A stretch of DNA of 64,000 nucleotides, taken from positions 8,110,001 to 8,174,000 of the forward strand of contig NC_089739.1 in the NCBI RefSeq assembly GCF_035083965.1, in the 5' to 3' direction. The position numbers were made by a program, and so were the translations under genes. Shown one piece after another: positions 1-13,106 of this stretch (position 1 is its first letter; each line of letters starts with the position of its first letter). Below the pieces are notes generated by a model. That model saw nothing but the letters and a program-made list of their open reading frames with translations. It made no database searches and was not told the DNA's origin. Source of the stretch: Branchiostoma lanceolatum. Taxonomy: Eukaryota > Chordata > Leptocardii > Amphioxiformes > Branchiostomatidae.

Positions 1-322
1 GACTATAAAAGTTTCTTGGTGAGAGGACTTTCAAGACAAACCAGTGTTTGATAATTGAATGTTGCACTTATTTTAAATGCCCTTTTTGTCAGAGGGGAGA
101 CTCAAAACACTTTTTATCAAACAAAATAGAAACATATATTTTTACTTTGTTCATTTTTTTTTGGACTCAGGTTTTAGGCATTCAGGTTTTTTGGACTCGG
201 TTCTTGGATGTTATAAAGGTCCGAATCAGGTCCAGCGAACCGTTAACCACCCCTAATAGGAAGTCATGGGAAACCGACAAGAATGGCACCCAGGCTAAAC
301 CCAACAGAAGATGAGAGCGTAC

Positions 323-510
323 CTGGGCCTGACCAGACTGCTGACAGGTTTGTGCTGTGCGTGCGGTCCTGCCGTGCCGAGCTTCTCCTGCTTCCTCCTG
401 ACATCACGCGGCGGCTTCACCGGACCATCGAGGTACGCCAGCTTGGTTGTACGTCCTGCGGAGATATTGTATTAGAGAACCATACTCTTACTTTGTACAT
501 GTGTGTCACA

Positions 511-562
<52 letters not shown>

Positions 563-3500
563 AAACACACATGTAAACACAGACTGCATCATACAATACA
601 CTTCACTATTTTTTGGGAAAGTTACTTTTCCAAGGCCATCCTTATTTCGTTTTCCTGCTTGCAATCTCATGTGTCTTAAACAATCTCATGTGTCTTAAAC
701 ATTTTCCTTCCTACATGTACATGTATCTAGTGTGGAAAGGTACATGTATGTCAGTGTGGAATTGTTATTGGAGAATACTGCTAACTAAACTTAGAGCCTG
801 TTGTTCTCTGATTCTCATGGTTGTGCCATGTGACACAGTAACACCATTCTTTCAAAATTTTACCTTTGCAAAGATATTTTCACCTTCTCCCTGTTGCCTA
901 ACACTGTAACCAATAGAGAATGGGGTGCCAAACGGCTACTTCAGTGTGCTAAAGGTTATATGTGATGTTGTTCTAAGACTGACCTTGAGGTTTTCCTGCC
1001 CAGGCTGCGCTGACCTTTGCTGTGATGCTCTTCAGTCTCTCCTCTCTCTCCTCGTGTTTCCTCTGTGGAGAGAATAACACGTCATCGATCAGCCCACAAT
1101 AAACCTAGGCCCTGTTCACTCTAGGCAAAATCTATGCAAATTATTTCAAGGGCCGATTTGAATCAAGCCAAATAGATTTTCCTGAAAGTGAACACCAATT
1201 TGGGATTGATTTGCATTGATCCGATCCACCTCTCAGGGGTGAATAGGGATGAACTGATTCGAATTGGCCAGCAGTGACCCATAGGTGTAAGACCCAATTC
1301 AGCTCAAGTGTGAACAAAGCCAAACTGATATCTATTCAAATTAAACAGATTTGATTTAAATTGATTTCATATAGATTTTGCCAAGTGTGAACAGGGCTTA
1401 ACTGTGTGAAGAACAGTACTAGATGGAACATCAACCAAAAAGGAGGTGTTAGAACTTGCCAATCACAGGCAAGAAGTATAGGATATTCAACAGCTATGTT
1501 CTGTCTGCAATATACTTACAGGCACTGTCATCTCAGCAGCATTCAGTGGGGCCACTACATTAGCTAGATACTTTGAGTTTATGTTTAATGTCAAATAGCT
1601 TAGGTGTAACATACAACAGGCAAGGTGTAACATTGCTTTCTTTCAATGTAAAAATGCCAGATACAGCAAAGTTCCTGCAAATGGTCGTTTATCAATACAA
1701 AGGTTACTAAAGCAACTGGATAGGCTTTGTAAACATTTATCCCTTTCAAAGATTTGTAATCATCTATTAGCCTGAGTGCCATCATTACTACCGGGGCTCC
1801 TACACTCGCTACCCTGTTTTTTTCAAGGTAGCGAGTGTAGGAGCCCGGCCAGTAGTAATCAGATGGCACACAGCCTAGTCATCTATCCCTTGCTTAAGCC
1901 TTTGCCACGCAGGAAACAAGCTTTGGTAATCAAAAAGATCTTTTGAAGAAGAAGAAACATGTACTGACCAGGTACAGTTCTCTCCAGGCCTCGAACGAGT
2001 CCTCGTCCCTCTGTGCCGTCCTGAAGTCTCGCTTACAGTGGCTCTGCCACAGGTGGTCTGTATCCTCCATCAGGTACTGGGGGAGGACAAGGGCATATTG
2101 TTACAGCAGGTACTGTAAATGCAGAAATAACCGTTAACATAAAACCACTGCAAAAAGCCGTTCCATTGTGTGACTGTAGCGCTACTATTGTTTCAAACGC
2201 ATGCTCAAAACCACCGCGAGAAAACTCCATTTGTTCCCTACCGTGAACTTAGTTCCCCGTGAACATTTCTGCATTTACAGTATATGATATCATAATTCTA
2301 TAAATAAGCTTGAAAGTTCATCTGCATTGGGAAAAATCATTAATCGTGAAGCCAAATTCAATCATTTGCCAAATGTGTTCAACTGCCATTAAGTATGGAT
2401 AACAAGGTTCTTTATTCACAACCAGGATTTTTGATATCATTGTGAGGGGCCTAAGAATGAAGAGTATGAATTTCAAAATTTCTAACAAAATACATTCACT
2501 ATGTATTCAGATCCACACATAGGTAATGTCTTGAGACACGAAGTACAAATGTACTTACCGGGTTCTGTTCCTCCAAGTAACAGAGTTGTTCAGGGGTGCA
2601 CTTATCAAGGACAGGCTTGACAATGTCATAAGGAACCCCGCCCAACTCCTCAAGGGCTGAGGAACAACCATAGAAGGAAGGTTAACAGAACGTTTCTTGG
2701 CAAGTTCATGGTAGAAACATAGAAGACATAAATATGACAATGGACAGTGATTGGCATTGCTGTAACAAGAGACTACTCAAATACTAGTGTTGGCTACATG
2801 TATATCATGTTTAACAGTAGTAGAAATCAAGACCTCTTATAATGCATATTTCTCAAATTTCTCTAAGAATCTTGTCATGTATTGTAGAGTGACATGTAGT
2901 GTTCTCCAAATATAAAGTTTATAAGTGAACAAGTCTATATGATACTAGTCTAAGTCTATATCACACTAGTCTAAGAACAAACTGCATCAGTCCATTGCTA
3001 GCTTACAAGTTGTAATATCTTTGCCCTATTCTATTCCATTTTCCTTTTTATATATTGCAAAATTTCTTGTGACCTTCCTCATTGTCTTGAATGTTTTCTA
3101 TTTTGTGTTGGTATTGTTCAACTTATGTTTCATAGTCATGACCTATTTTTATCTACGGAGTACATCTTGGTAAAACCTTAAAATGTGGTTTGGCAGTAAC
3201 ATTACACTGTATGTACTTTTGAGCCAAACTTTAGCCGTAACATGTACAAGTGACAGACAGACTCACCGTCAATGTTGTCACACAGAATCTGCATACAGCT
3301 GTCAAACAGGGAGGGGACCTCTGTACAGGGGAGACAGATACATGTATCATACGTCAGAGGTAAGTGTGCTGTGGTTTTATTTCCAATAACAAAGCATAAC
3401 TGTTGTGAATAATCAAATTAAGCCACAATAGGTTTGATAGTGATCATGAACTTGTGACTAGTACAAGATACAATTCACACTCGGAAATTTTTCTGGACGG

Positions 3501-6500
3501 AAGTCATCCGGGCCATAAAAATGCCTGTCACATGATGTACAAGGCTGATTCACACCCAGGAAAAAAGCACCTTACGTCATTGTCGTACATTCAGAAAATT
3601 TTCCGAGTGTGAATCGGGACTAAGTCATCATTTTATATTGGCAACAAAAAATAATTACAGTCAGTTTACTTCCCTAGCCTGGTGCCATCCAAATTACTAC
3701 CAAAGCTACTACGCTTGTTGCCCTGAAAAAATTAGGGCAGCAAGTGTAGGAGCTCCAGTAGTAATCCGATGGCAACAAGGCTATTAATTCCCAGCTAAGC
3801 TGTCAGGATTCTGAGCCCAAAATGTTGGAAATGTAGTAAAACGACAGTCCATATAAGAACAACAACACATAGGCATGTGAAAGATCTCACAACACTTTAA
3901 GATAATAGGGGTGGGAGAATGACCCAGTGTGCAAAAGGTTAAACCAACTGGCTCTTTACCCAGCCTAAACTTTAAACATTTAAACATTTTAAGTACAGAA
4001 CTGATGTGTGATGTTGCAGTTCAAGTGACAATATCAAAAACAATATCTTAAATGCAATACCAGATAGCAACTGGAAAATATACAACAGAGGTACCTTTAC
4101 GGTACCTACTAGGTAATTGAATCAGTAGTCCTCGTACACCTGTGTACTTACCTGTCAGGTAATGTGACCTCCGACCTGAGTACACCTGAGTGCGGGTGTT
4201 CTTTTGGAAGGAAGCAAACTCTGAATCATCATGGCCATGTCCTGGGTACAAACAACAGTAACGTTATATTCACTTAGTACATTGTTCATAAATACATGTT
4301 TTAGTTGAACAAATGCATTGAGCATTCTTCATTGAGCACATGCAACACATATCAAGCACCTGAAAACTGGAGTTAGCAATAATACTTAAGTCTTTTATAG
4401 AGAAAATTTCTAAAATGTGCAAATTGACTGCTTTCATATCTGCTATTCATGCCTATGTGAGATTATACTCTACTCCAAGCCAAATTTTTTCATCTAGCCA
4501 AAACAACAGTCAAATTTTTCTCAAACTCCTACTGTGCAGTGGGTTGCTTTTTACTTTGTCTAGGGCACAGTATTGGAAGGTGGAGCCCAGCCCTTTCTTT
4601 CCACCACATTTTACATCCCGAACCATGGTATTCATTCGTACACCTGGGTGTAGTGAGGAAAGTCATGTAAGGTGCCTTTCCCATGGACCAAACATCAAGC
4701 AAGAAAGGCCAGGAATTGAACCTGTGATCTCTCAATCTCGAGTACTCTAGCCTAGCCACTTGTACATTCAATGACAGTAAGCACTTAGTCTAGCACTTTG
4801 TAATAGCCATTAGATGACCTGGCTGTATGTCTCTCCCAGACGAACCGGAAAAGTTAAACTTTAAGTTAAAGTACTTCCCGCACCAGATGGTGCATAGGGT
4901 GGCACCCATCTCTGTTTCAGTAGCCCTTGGACCGCGAAACTTTGTGTAATCACTACAGTAAGGGGGTAGTCCACTAGTAGTGGTATGTATGTGTTCAACT
5001 TCCATACTTCGATGAAGGTTAGACATCCAGGTAATAAAATACGCCAAAAAAGCAGTTACTCAAACAACTGGATATGATTTTGGAAACGGTCAGACGTACT
5101 CTTCCATACTCTTTCCTAAATGCTGAGCATTATTTTTTAGTACTAAGCAGAGAAAGCAGTCTGTACCATTTTTAAAGTCTTTGCTATGACCTGACCGGGG
5201 ATCAAACTCATGATCTACCATATGCAAGACAAACACTCTACCTACTCAGTCATTGCACCGGTGAAACCAGCAAAACAAAATGAAAACTTGACTCACCCCT
5301 CTTCTTGTGAGGAGACATGTCCAGGTCGGGTACAGGCAGGCGCAGGGGGCGGTAATTCGGCTGGATCTCAGGCAGACTCACAGGGTTGTCTGGCTGGGTA
5401 AGGGCTGGCTCCGATATCCTTTGCTGTGGGGAACATGCAGATGGTTTACACACACAAACTTGTCTCTTTTCTTTGCCATATGATTCATATGTTTGTTTGT
5501 TTGTCCTCTGCTGTTGGAAAAATGTACATGGTTTCTATATGCACGTATGCAGTTGTCTCTTTTCTTTGACTAGGTATAGTTTTTGGCTACGTTTACATGG
5601 AAGATGTGCTCATACACATACCTTTTTAGATGAAGCTTTGACATCCAGATCATCAGACGATCTCTTCCTCTTTTCCTTGTCATGCTTGTGACTCTTGGTC
5701 TTGTGGCTGCCCTCTGACCCATGACCTGAGTGTGCCCTTTCACCTTTGCTCCCTTTGTGCTTGCTGTGATGTTTGTCCTGTTTGTGTTTTGAGTGTTCCG
5801 CCCCTGACGTTGTCCCATGGTGAGACTTGTGCATCTTTTTTTCTGAGGACTTCAGATTCTTGGTCCCGACATGATTGACAGGCTTAGCAGGGGTTGGGAT
5901 GGAAGGCTTTTTTATCTTCTTCTTCTTGACCTTGACAGGAAGGTCGTAATTTAGAAAGTCTTCAAATGACTGTGTGGGTTCATCAAAGTCCTCATCACCA
6001 CTTCCTAGACTGTCTCCTTTGGGTTCAGCAAAAGAGACCTTGGGTTTTCTTTCAGCCTTTGTTTCCTTCTTAACTTCCTTTGGTTGAGATATCTCCTTCA
6101 CGGTTGGCTTGTCAACCCTTGGCCTTTCACCTGCAACCTGTGGATGACCTTTGCCCTCATGTTTCACAGATGAAGAGGACAACTTTTCTGATTTCTCCCT
6201 ATGAGAAGATTTGCTATTAGAACTTGACTGCTTTTTTGATGGAGCTGATGAACTTTCTTTGACTGAAGCAGAATGAATTGACGGATTTTCTTTACTATAT
6301 TTGTGACTTGATGAAGGCTTAGTAGAATGTTCTTTCTTGACATGGTGGTATTCTTGGACATATTGCTCAATGTCATCCTCTTCTTTGTGCCTTTTAACTT
6401 TATTGATGTTGTGTATTACTGTATTTGACTGTTCACGCTTAACTGTTTTATGCTCCAATGACCTCTGGTGATGACTTTGATGTGTTGATGACCTCTGCTG

Positions 6501-9500
6501 ATGACCTTGAGGTGTTATTGACCTCTCACCCTGACCCAATGATGACCTCTGACCTTCATTGCTAACAGATTTAACTTGTGCCTTTTGATCCTTGTACTCT
6601 CTGTGCTTTTCTTTCTTAACATCAGCATGTTTGTCTTTCTTGTGACTTGAGGAATCAACTTTAGGTCTTTTTACAGGAGGTTCCTCTGAGACGTCTTGGA
6701 CAGGTTCCTTGGGTTTCTCCGGTTGCTTGGCAGGGATGATGATGCCGTCAGCCGGTACCATGCCCTTCCACTTCTGCACCAGCCCACGCGCCTGGTCCCC
6801 CAGTTCACCCACTTGCTTACGGAGGCCATTCACTGCCTTACCAACTCCTGTGGCCTGCAATAAGGGGGGAGGGGGGTGTCAATGAGGAGGAATGTGTATT
6901 TGACAGAGAAACAAGACACCATTCACACAAACCCATGGTGATGAACAAAATGGACATATGCAGACCCTTCACTTCCTGTTGCCTAAAATAATGGGGGAGG
7001 GGGGTGGCAAGAGGATGAATATAACTATGTGCATCTAATAGATTAATTTGATCTGAAACAAGACATCATTCATACAATCACATGGTTCTGGTTTGTAGTC
7101 TGCAAACTCCCTGGTAGGGATATGTACATAGGGAATTCTGGAGGGACACATTATGATGTGTTGCAATTTTTCTCATTACAATCATATTTAAAAGCAGATC
7201 AAATAGACTACTAGTAATAAGATACATATTCTCCTTGACCTCATAGAACAACAGGAAGCTGTGGCATTCCTTTAAAACTAACTAACAATAGCTTAATGAC
7301 TATACACAGGGCTGTTAAGCAAACACTCACAGTGCATGCAGTACTACTAGTGCTGATCCTTTTGGAACAGCTGTTTCTGACTGTAAGCTTCAGACAGTGG
7401 TCTGAGCACAATGAAGTCCCAATATCTGCCTTTTCAAATCAATACCATCCCTGATATTTTGCAGCGTACTGTAGGTATTTGTCAACTGTATTGTTCATAT
7501 ACTGGCACAAGATGGCTGCAGTAGCCTGGGTCCCATTCTTATTATTACCAGACCCTGAATAGACCCCTTTCCAAATACCGCGGCCATTTTGAATCCAGGC
7601 CGAGCGCACGTGGTTCGAGCGCGGGAAAAGTCAACACCCGGTAAGACCAAGCCAGCGGTAAGGCGTCCCCAATAGAAACCAGCGTTGAGTCATCTTCGGC
7701 GGCGAGATGTTCTCCTCCTCGGTGAAATCCATCCATATATTTGCATGGCACAAGTAGATGATATTGTTGTGGACACTTGGACTCGATATCGGCCAGTAAA
7801 ATTGTGAATTTCTGCTCCTTTTCCACAGTTCCTGACGGGATGTTGAACGCGCGCTACGGTGATCGAATGTAAATATGTTTACACCGCGTGCTTGTAGTTT
7901 CCCTGATAACGTTAGCTAAATTCGAGAAAAATCCCACAAAACATACACTTTTCGGGCTGGTAATCTTATAGCTACTTAGATAGACATATACAGAATTTTA
8001 CCGGTTGTGACCGTAATTTTGGTCCATGCCAACTTCGCCTGGGAAAACACGCGTTGAGAGGGGGTCGTGTGTTCTGTCTAGCCTTTCTTTCTTTTCTGTC
8101 TAACTTTTCCTTTCTTTCTTGTTACATCGCCCCGCATGGCGATATTTGACATTTCCGCTGAATGCAATCCCACAAAAAAAGACGTGTAGGCTTGAGCTTA
8201 AGGTCATTTTTGTTTAGTCTCTACCAGACTAACCGCGCCGGCTACGGGGAGATCATTTGCCGGGGGACTTTGGCCATGGAGGGTTGCAATATTGGACCCC
8301 ATCTCCATAGCCGACCCCCTTCATACATTTGACTCTATTTGGCCAATTGCTACTATTTTCCCAGCAACCCGTGGAGACTGGTAGAGTCTAATTCTGGTTA
8401 GGAATTTAGCAGAATTTCAGCGGCTTCTTTTGACGAGTTTTCTGAAATATCAAAACCTAAAGTACGTGAGTGAAGATGGAGTGTTTTCACTTTGCGCCGT
8501 AATATCTTAATTTCCGTCGGATGATATTACAGAAACGTGAAAATATAGGCTTGAGGGCTTTGCGAGTATAGAAATTTGACGAAACTTCGGTGGCTCCTTT
8601 GACTTTGACGATATTCTAGTGCCAAGATTAGTTTGATGAAGTTCGTGAGTGAAGCAGGGGGCGTGTTTTCTTTGTAGCGTTTCATTACATCACTTTTCGT
8701 GGAAATATTTTCGATTTCCACAGGATGAAACCCCACAAAAAAAAAAGAAAAATATCGGCCTGAGGTCCTTCCCTCCTCAAGTCAATATTATCTAACGTTT
8801 TTTGGGTTCCATCCGGTCAACAGATATCTGAAATATTGCCGCGCAAAATGATTTAAAGAAACGTCAGATACAGTGGAAAACGCACCTTCACTCACGTACT
8901 TGGAGTCCGCAAGACTAAATTCTTGGAATCCGAAAAGATCGTCTAAAAGCCGCCAGAATGCTGCCAAATTTGTACCCAAAAGGACATTGAACTCAAGCCT
9001 ATATCTTAATGTCTTTTTTGTGGGATTAAATTCAGCGGAAATGTCAGATATTGCTGAGCGAAGTCGATGTAACGCTGCACAGAAAACACGGCCCTCCCTC
9101 AAACTAATGTAATTTCAAGATGATGTTGGCATTGTCACGACAACCAAAAGGCTCAAGAGTCATACCTAAACTTAGCTACAAGGATCCCAGCCAGAAAAGT
9201 GTTTGTTTTGTGGGATTTTTCTCGACTTAAGCTAACATTATTAGGGAAACTACAAGCACGCGGTGTAAACATATAAGCATTCGATCACTGTAGCGCGCGT
9301 TCAACATCCCGGCCGGAACTGTGGAAAAGGAGCAGAAATTCACAATTTTACTGGCCGATATCGAGTCCAAGTGTCCACAACAATATCATCTACTTGTGCC
9401 ATGCAAATATATGGATGGATTTCACCGAGAAGGAGAACATCTCGCCGCCGAAGATGACTCAACGCTGGTTTCTATTGGGGACGCCTTACCGCTGGCTTGG

Positions 9501-10630
9501 TCTTACCGGGTGTTGACTTTTCCCGCGCTCGAACCACGTGCGCTCGGCCTGGATTCAAAATGGCCGCGGTATTTGGAAAGGGGTCTATTGTCCACACAAG
9601 CCCGGAATGACAGTCAAGTAATGAGATGAGCGGCCTCAACTGGAAGAGACCTTCCTACCTGGCTGAATTGATCTAACTCTAGTAGTTACTAGTCCTCTAC
9701 TCTACTCTTATCATTCAATGCTTGCTGCCACACTAGTATGCACAGTACAATATGACTGTACAAGATTGTCATCCTTTATATTTTCACTAGTATTTTGGAG
9801 CTCCTCTTAAATTCAAACCTTCTGTAGTCTGTAATATTGTTACCCAATTCCCAAAACTAATAAAAGAACAAGACCGACTGGTATATGTCTACAACTCCAG
9901 ATATAGTAGTGCTTGTCATAATTACCTGTAGCAGCTCTATTGTTATCGGCAGACTGTCCAGGCGTTGGAGAATCTTTAAGCGCTAGGATGAAAATATGTT
10001 GTCATTGATCAGAAAATGTGTATGCAACAAATACATCAGTAGCATTTCAATTCATACGACAAGGCACAGATTGAGAAATGTTGGGGGGGGGGGGGCATCT
10101 TAATATTCTTAAGGGTTTTTAGAGGAGAAAATCGTCTATTTATCTATTAAGTACTTATCTCGCCATTTCAATGAGGGAGCCCCTCCCCTACCAATGGTTT
10201 TTGTTTGGAAGAATTTCCTCAAAATATTCTTCATGATTTAGCTGTGGAATAGATGACAGTTTTTGTGTGCTTGGGAAACAGTGAATAAAGAATGGGGATG
10301 GGGACAGAAGGACAAGAAACAGGTTAAAAATTTGAATTTTTAAGTCTTTCCTGGTGGTCATCTTTTATACAGTATCTACAATGTACAAATGTAACACGTC
10401 AAACCAAAATTTTGCTTGGCTGGACGGCTACAAAAATTCGAACATGTTTGTGACGCCCATGCATTGTGTGTGAGTCTGCTGTCGAGTTACCAACAACCAA
10501 AACAAATTGTGTTACAGTTGGATGTATACTTGAGTTGATCATTGCTTTAAGTCTCCCCTACCTTTCCATAATCGTCAGTGTTTAGCAGTTTTTCCTGTAA
10601 ATACCGGATTTTGCTCTCCATAGTCGCCAT
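323..10630 (-). CDS. ELOA: Elongin A (transcription elongation factor B polypeptide 3), 3' end outside window
   Basis: Elongin A is the large subunit of the SIII/Elongin complex. It stimulates RNA polymerase II elongation and, with Elongin B/C and CUL5, acts as a ubiquitin-ligase adaptor in the nucleus. Coding exons read by eye: 10630-10562, 9982-9926, 6854-5622, 5423-5297, 4241-4152, 3320-3267, 2656-2559, 2076-1969, 1062-1015 and 441-323, giving 667 codons that stay in phase. The last ends at a GTACGC donor, so at least one more exon lies left of the window. Residues 1-80 form the TFIIS N-terminal (LW) domain (DSLPITIELLQ, then ATGVGKAVNGLRK). The 411-codon third exon is a Lys/Ser/His-rich linker. 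Near residue 527, SLFDSC fits the Elongin BC-box (S/T-L-x3-C), followed by NIDALEELGGVPYDIVKPVL. PPRDVRRKQEKLGT marks the conserved C-terminal part. Start chosen because CAACATGGCG opens the first homologous exon. Introns hold SINEs, MITEs and a 2 kb transposon. Confidence 0.93.
511..580 (+). repeat. (CA)n microsatellite in the last visible ELOA intron
   Basis: About 24 CA units, then AAACACACACACACA and CAAAACACAC; lies just upstream (gene sense) of the ELOA exon 441-323. Confidence 0.95.
1105..1400. mobile_element. MITE with CCCTGTTCAC terminal inverted repeats
   Basis: GGCCCTGTTCACTCTAGGCA and its near-complement at the right edge (TTTTGCCAAGTGTGAACAGG then GCT) enclose about 290 bp. The inner arms GCAAAATCTAT and ATAGATTTTGC pair exactly. 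The end sequence resembles PIF/Harbinger-derived MITEs; class assignment is inference. Confidence 0.6.
1768..1877. mobile_element. MITE, AGCCTG...CAGGCT family (ELOA intron)
   Basis: A near-perfect fold-back: GGGGCTCCTACACTCGCTAC pairs with GTAGCGAGTGTAGGAGCCC around a T-rich loop, with outer TAGCCTGAGTGCCAT and ATGGCACACAGCCTA. Confidence 0.8.
2113..2280. mobile_element. Tc1/mariner-type MITE flanked by TA
   Basis: CTGTAAATGCAGAAAT at the left and ATTTCTGCATTTACAG at the right are exact complements, directly flanked by TA on each side (2111-2112 and 2281-2282). It is 168 bp and has no coding capacity. Confidence 0.8.
3473..3614. mobile_element. MITE with ATTCACACTCGGAAA ends (ELOA intron)
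   Basis: ATTCACACTCGGAAATTTTT and AAAATTTTCCGAGTGTGAAT are inverted with one mismatch, 142 bp end to end. A second ATTCACACCCAGGAAA run lies inside. Confidence 0.7.
3675..3783. mobile_element. Second MITE of the AGCCTG...CAAGGCT family (ELOA intron)
   Basis: TAGCCTGGTGCCATC and GATGGCAACAAGGCTA pair around ATTACTAC/GTAGTAAT and GCCCT/AGGGC arms. It has the same organisation as the element at 1768-1877. Confidence 0.75.
4548..4765 (-). mobile_element. tRNA-derived SINE, minus strand (ELOA intron)
   Basis: On the minus strand an A-box-like ACAAGTGGCTAGGCTAGAGT is followed by a B-box-like AGGTTCAATTCCTGG and a body that shares GGGCTCCACCTTCCAATAC-type sequence with 18625-18730. The plus-strand 111-codon frame over this stretch is an artefact. 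Confidence 0.65.
5010..5096 (+). repeat. Dispersed repeat, GGTTAGACATCCAGGTAATA family
   Basis: Landmarks GATGAAGGTTAGACATCCAGG, cut here to their shared core, GCAGTTACTCAAACAACTGG and GGTCAGACGT. Related copies occur at about 13690-13995, 33315-33395 and 35155-35200, with a remnant near 31626. No coding capacity. Confidence 0.7.
5175..5265 (-). mobile_element. tRNA-like SINE head, minus strand (ELOA intron)
   Basis: Minus strand: TGACTGAGTAGGTAGAGTGT (A-box like) followed by GAGTTTGATCCCCGGTC (B-box like) at the usual spacing. Too diverged for a functional tRNA. Confidence 0.5.
7558..9589. mobile_element. 2.0 kb DNA transposon with ~400 bp TIRs in ELOA intron 2
   Basis: The left end begins AATAGACCCCTTTCCAAATA and the right end is its reverse complement. 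TIRs extend to about 7960 and from about 9188. The outer ~266 bp of the two TIRs differ at only one base, while the inner ~130 bp differ at roughly 10 percent. The interior has further inverted segments (for example 8147-8205 against 8990-9050). A frame of about 90 codons is open in both TIRs but starts with GTG, not ATG. No transposase is present, and a target duplication was not found. Confidence 0.85.
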
Positions 10631-10710
10631 GTTGCCTCCTTCGGTCCCACCGCTGACCCGGAAGTGAACGATGACGCAATAAATATTGTGACGTCACAAC
10701 GCGCGAAATT
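10631..10710 (-). promoter_or_regulatory. ELOA proximal promoter with ETS, CRE and E2F-like motifs
   Basis: Directly upstream of the ELOA start codon the plus strand carries CCGGAAGTG at about 10658-10666 (ETS/GABP type), a full palindromic cAMP response element TGACGTCA at 10689-10696, and GCGCGAAA at 10701-10708 (reverse complement TTTCGCGC, an E2F-type site). No TATA box is visible. Motif identity is read directly; use in this gene is inferred from position and the housekeeping-type arrangement. Confidence 0.5.
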
Positions 10711-10879
10711 TGAAACTCCCAAAATACGATCCCATTCGATAAAAGATCAGAGGTCAAAAATTAAAAGGTTTATTTTCCCGAGAAAATGGTTACGAATATT
10801 TCTCAAAGGGAATGAGTACTGGTGTTTGTTGCGTTTCCTTGCGGTTGTGTATTTTCGCGTTTGGCTGCGGTCGGATCAG

Positions 10880-11025
10880 CTGATTTAAATGGCCAGCGGA
10901 TCGGGGCACGTGTCCAGCGCACGAATGTGCGGCATGCACGGAATGACCGCTTTTGGACCCGTTCTGAGCAGGCCTGCTGGCGCGGACGGCCGCTAACATC
11001 CTAGGATCGGGGGCAGGATTCTGAG
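10880..11025 (+). other. Candidate untranslated first exon of the KLHL31-type gene
   Basis: A GC-rich, CpG-containing stretch ends in CTGAG followed by the strong donor GTAAGT (donor GT at 11026-11027). The next plausible plus-strand acceptor is CCCCCAG at 14000-14006, 19 bp before the KLHL31 ATG, so this may be a 5' UTR exon of that gene lying divergent to ELOA. The 5' limit is arbitrary; no transcript evidence is available, and the roughly 3 kb between would be the leader intron. Confidence 0.4.
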
Positions 11026-13106
11026 GTAAGTCTAAGGAACACACTCCAAATCCTAAGACATTGGTATTCTTCACTTCAAGACGATTGCAACCGTGTCTAT
11101 TGCCTCAGACGGTACCATTATCTGCATTGGTAAAGTGACGCAAGAATATCTGATAGCTGTAAAATCTTGGCTGGGTTGACGGTTTCCTATTTTAGCACGG
11201 ACAAGTGTCGCATCTGCAGTTCCGTTACGTGACGGATGTCAAAACGGTAGTGTTAAACCGTGAGAACATCTAGTGCAGATGATATATATAAAACGGGTTC
11301 TTTCAAAATATAAACGAGCACAAATTGTGTAAGTTCCAATATTCGAATTACTTTTAACATCGACCGATTAAGATGGAAAGGATTGACTACGTTTTCCGTT
11401 AACATAAACGTGATCTCCTACCAGCCCCCCTCCCTCGCCATGTCCCAATATGAACGTGGGTTCACGATGCAAATTTCTTACGGTCTCCCATAGGCAAAAT
11501 GCGCAGTCATTAGATATCGCGATTTTATAGATACTACGTACGTTTCACTTGCTGGACTTATATTGATTACTATACGTATATGACACTTGATAACTTTATA
11601 TGGTGTGCAACGTGCATGAATATGTACATATAATGCCTATACGCTGATTAATTATTGCTTTGAACAACTATTACAATATATGGTAAAACAGATTAGCGTA
11701 TATAAGATCTAATGCAACTCCTATATAATAGGTAATTCCATAGCTTAGACTTATATTGCTGTACGTATAGTGTATATGATACAAAGGTTCTGATGATACT
11801 GTTTCAAACTTAAGATTTAAGCTACCAAAGTCTAATTTTCTTATATGCGTTCGTGATTCAGAATTAGAAACAGTATAGTATAGATATACGAGTTAGAAGT
11901 AAAATATGTCAATTGATCCGAGTCGTCTTGCTTAGTAAGTTCAGTAATCTTACAGTAGCACATTCTTAAATCTGATGTAAAAGTCAAGCATAGATATAAG
12001 AATCAAAATCTATGCACATTGGCGTATGCCAACATGAACCCAGACAGCATGTAACGGTCGGAATCTATCTACACCCACACATAAGTATGATCCATGTATG
12101 CGCCCTTTGCCCCTGCACTATAAAACATAGCCTATAGGCAGTACAAACTGAATGTTTAACCGTCAGAAAGCCCAATGTATACATGATATTAGGAATATCC
12201 ATAGGATTATTTTCTATGACCTGAAATCGCGAAACGCCATCGCGACAGATGTGTAAACATTCGGCCACATCTGCCAAGTATTATTAATAGACATAACGAG
12301 GGATACCCAGATTTGGGCGTAGCCTTATTAGACTGACGACAAAATACCGTTTTAAAACAGAGTTAATGCTTCTGTTAGAAGAAATCACAGCTAAATATGA
12401 TCTATAATAAACTATATACCAGTTTGACATAGATCACGAACTGGCTATGAATAATAGAAAATGGATTGACAATCTCTTAAAGAAGAAGGCAATATTTGCC
12501 TGATATGTATTCACCGTGCGATGTAAAGGACTCAGTGCCAAGACTGCTGCCATAGACACCCAGCCGTAAAGTTAGTTTATTGGCTGTCAGCGAAGGACGT
12601 CGGTTCCAATACTAAAGAATCAAAAACTTCATCAATTTCCATATGTCAATTAGGGGAAACTTACATGTATACACGATCGTTATAACATATGATACTGCTA
12701 ATAAAACAGACGACAAATTTCCCCTTATATGATTACATAATTGAGCAGTGTACAATATTGATGATCAGGTAAAATAGGCTGAATTCTATTGTACTGGATG
12801 ATTTGCTCAATGCTTGCAATACAAGGATATCGGAAATATCATTGCGCAAACCAAGACAAAGACGACGGGACATTTTCGGGCATTAGCTGCTGAAAGGTGC
12901 TGCCATCTTTCAAATGACGTCACCGAAATCTGTGCAGAAATGACTGATTGCGTAGATATTGGTTCGACCTTGGGCTCGTAATATTGGGTAAAAATATGCT
13001 GATGAGGTAACACTCATCGTAGAATGTTGTAGTAGGCGTCTGTCATACTATACATGTATCTATCTGCTGTATGAGCAAGTATTAATGAGACGGCACGAAT
13101 GGAGTT

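Noticed and set aside
4415..4750. A 111-codon plus-strand gene in an ELOA intron
   Set aside because: Overlaps a minus-strand tRNA-derived SINE and shows no protein family features.
9321..9629. A ~90-codon protein encoded in both TIRs of the ELOA intron transposon
   Set aside because: The frame begins with GTG, has no homology I recognise and occurs as an inverted pair; treated as transposon sequence.
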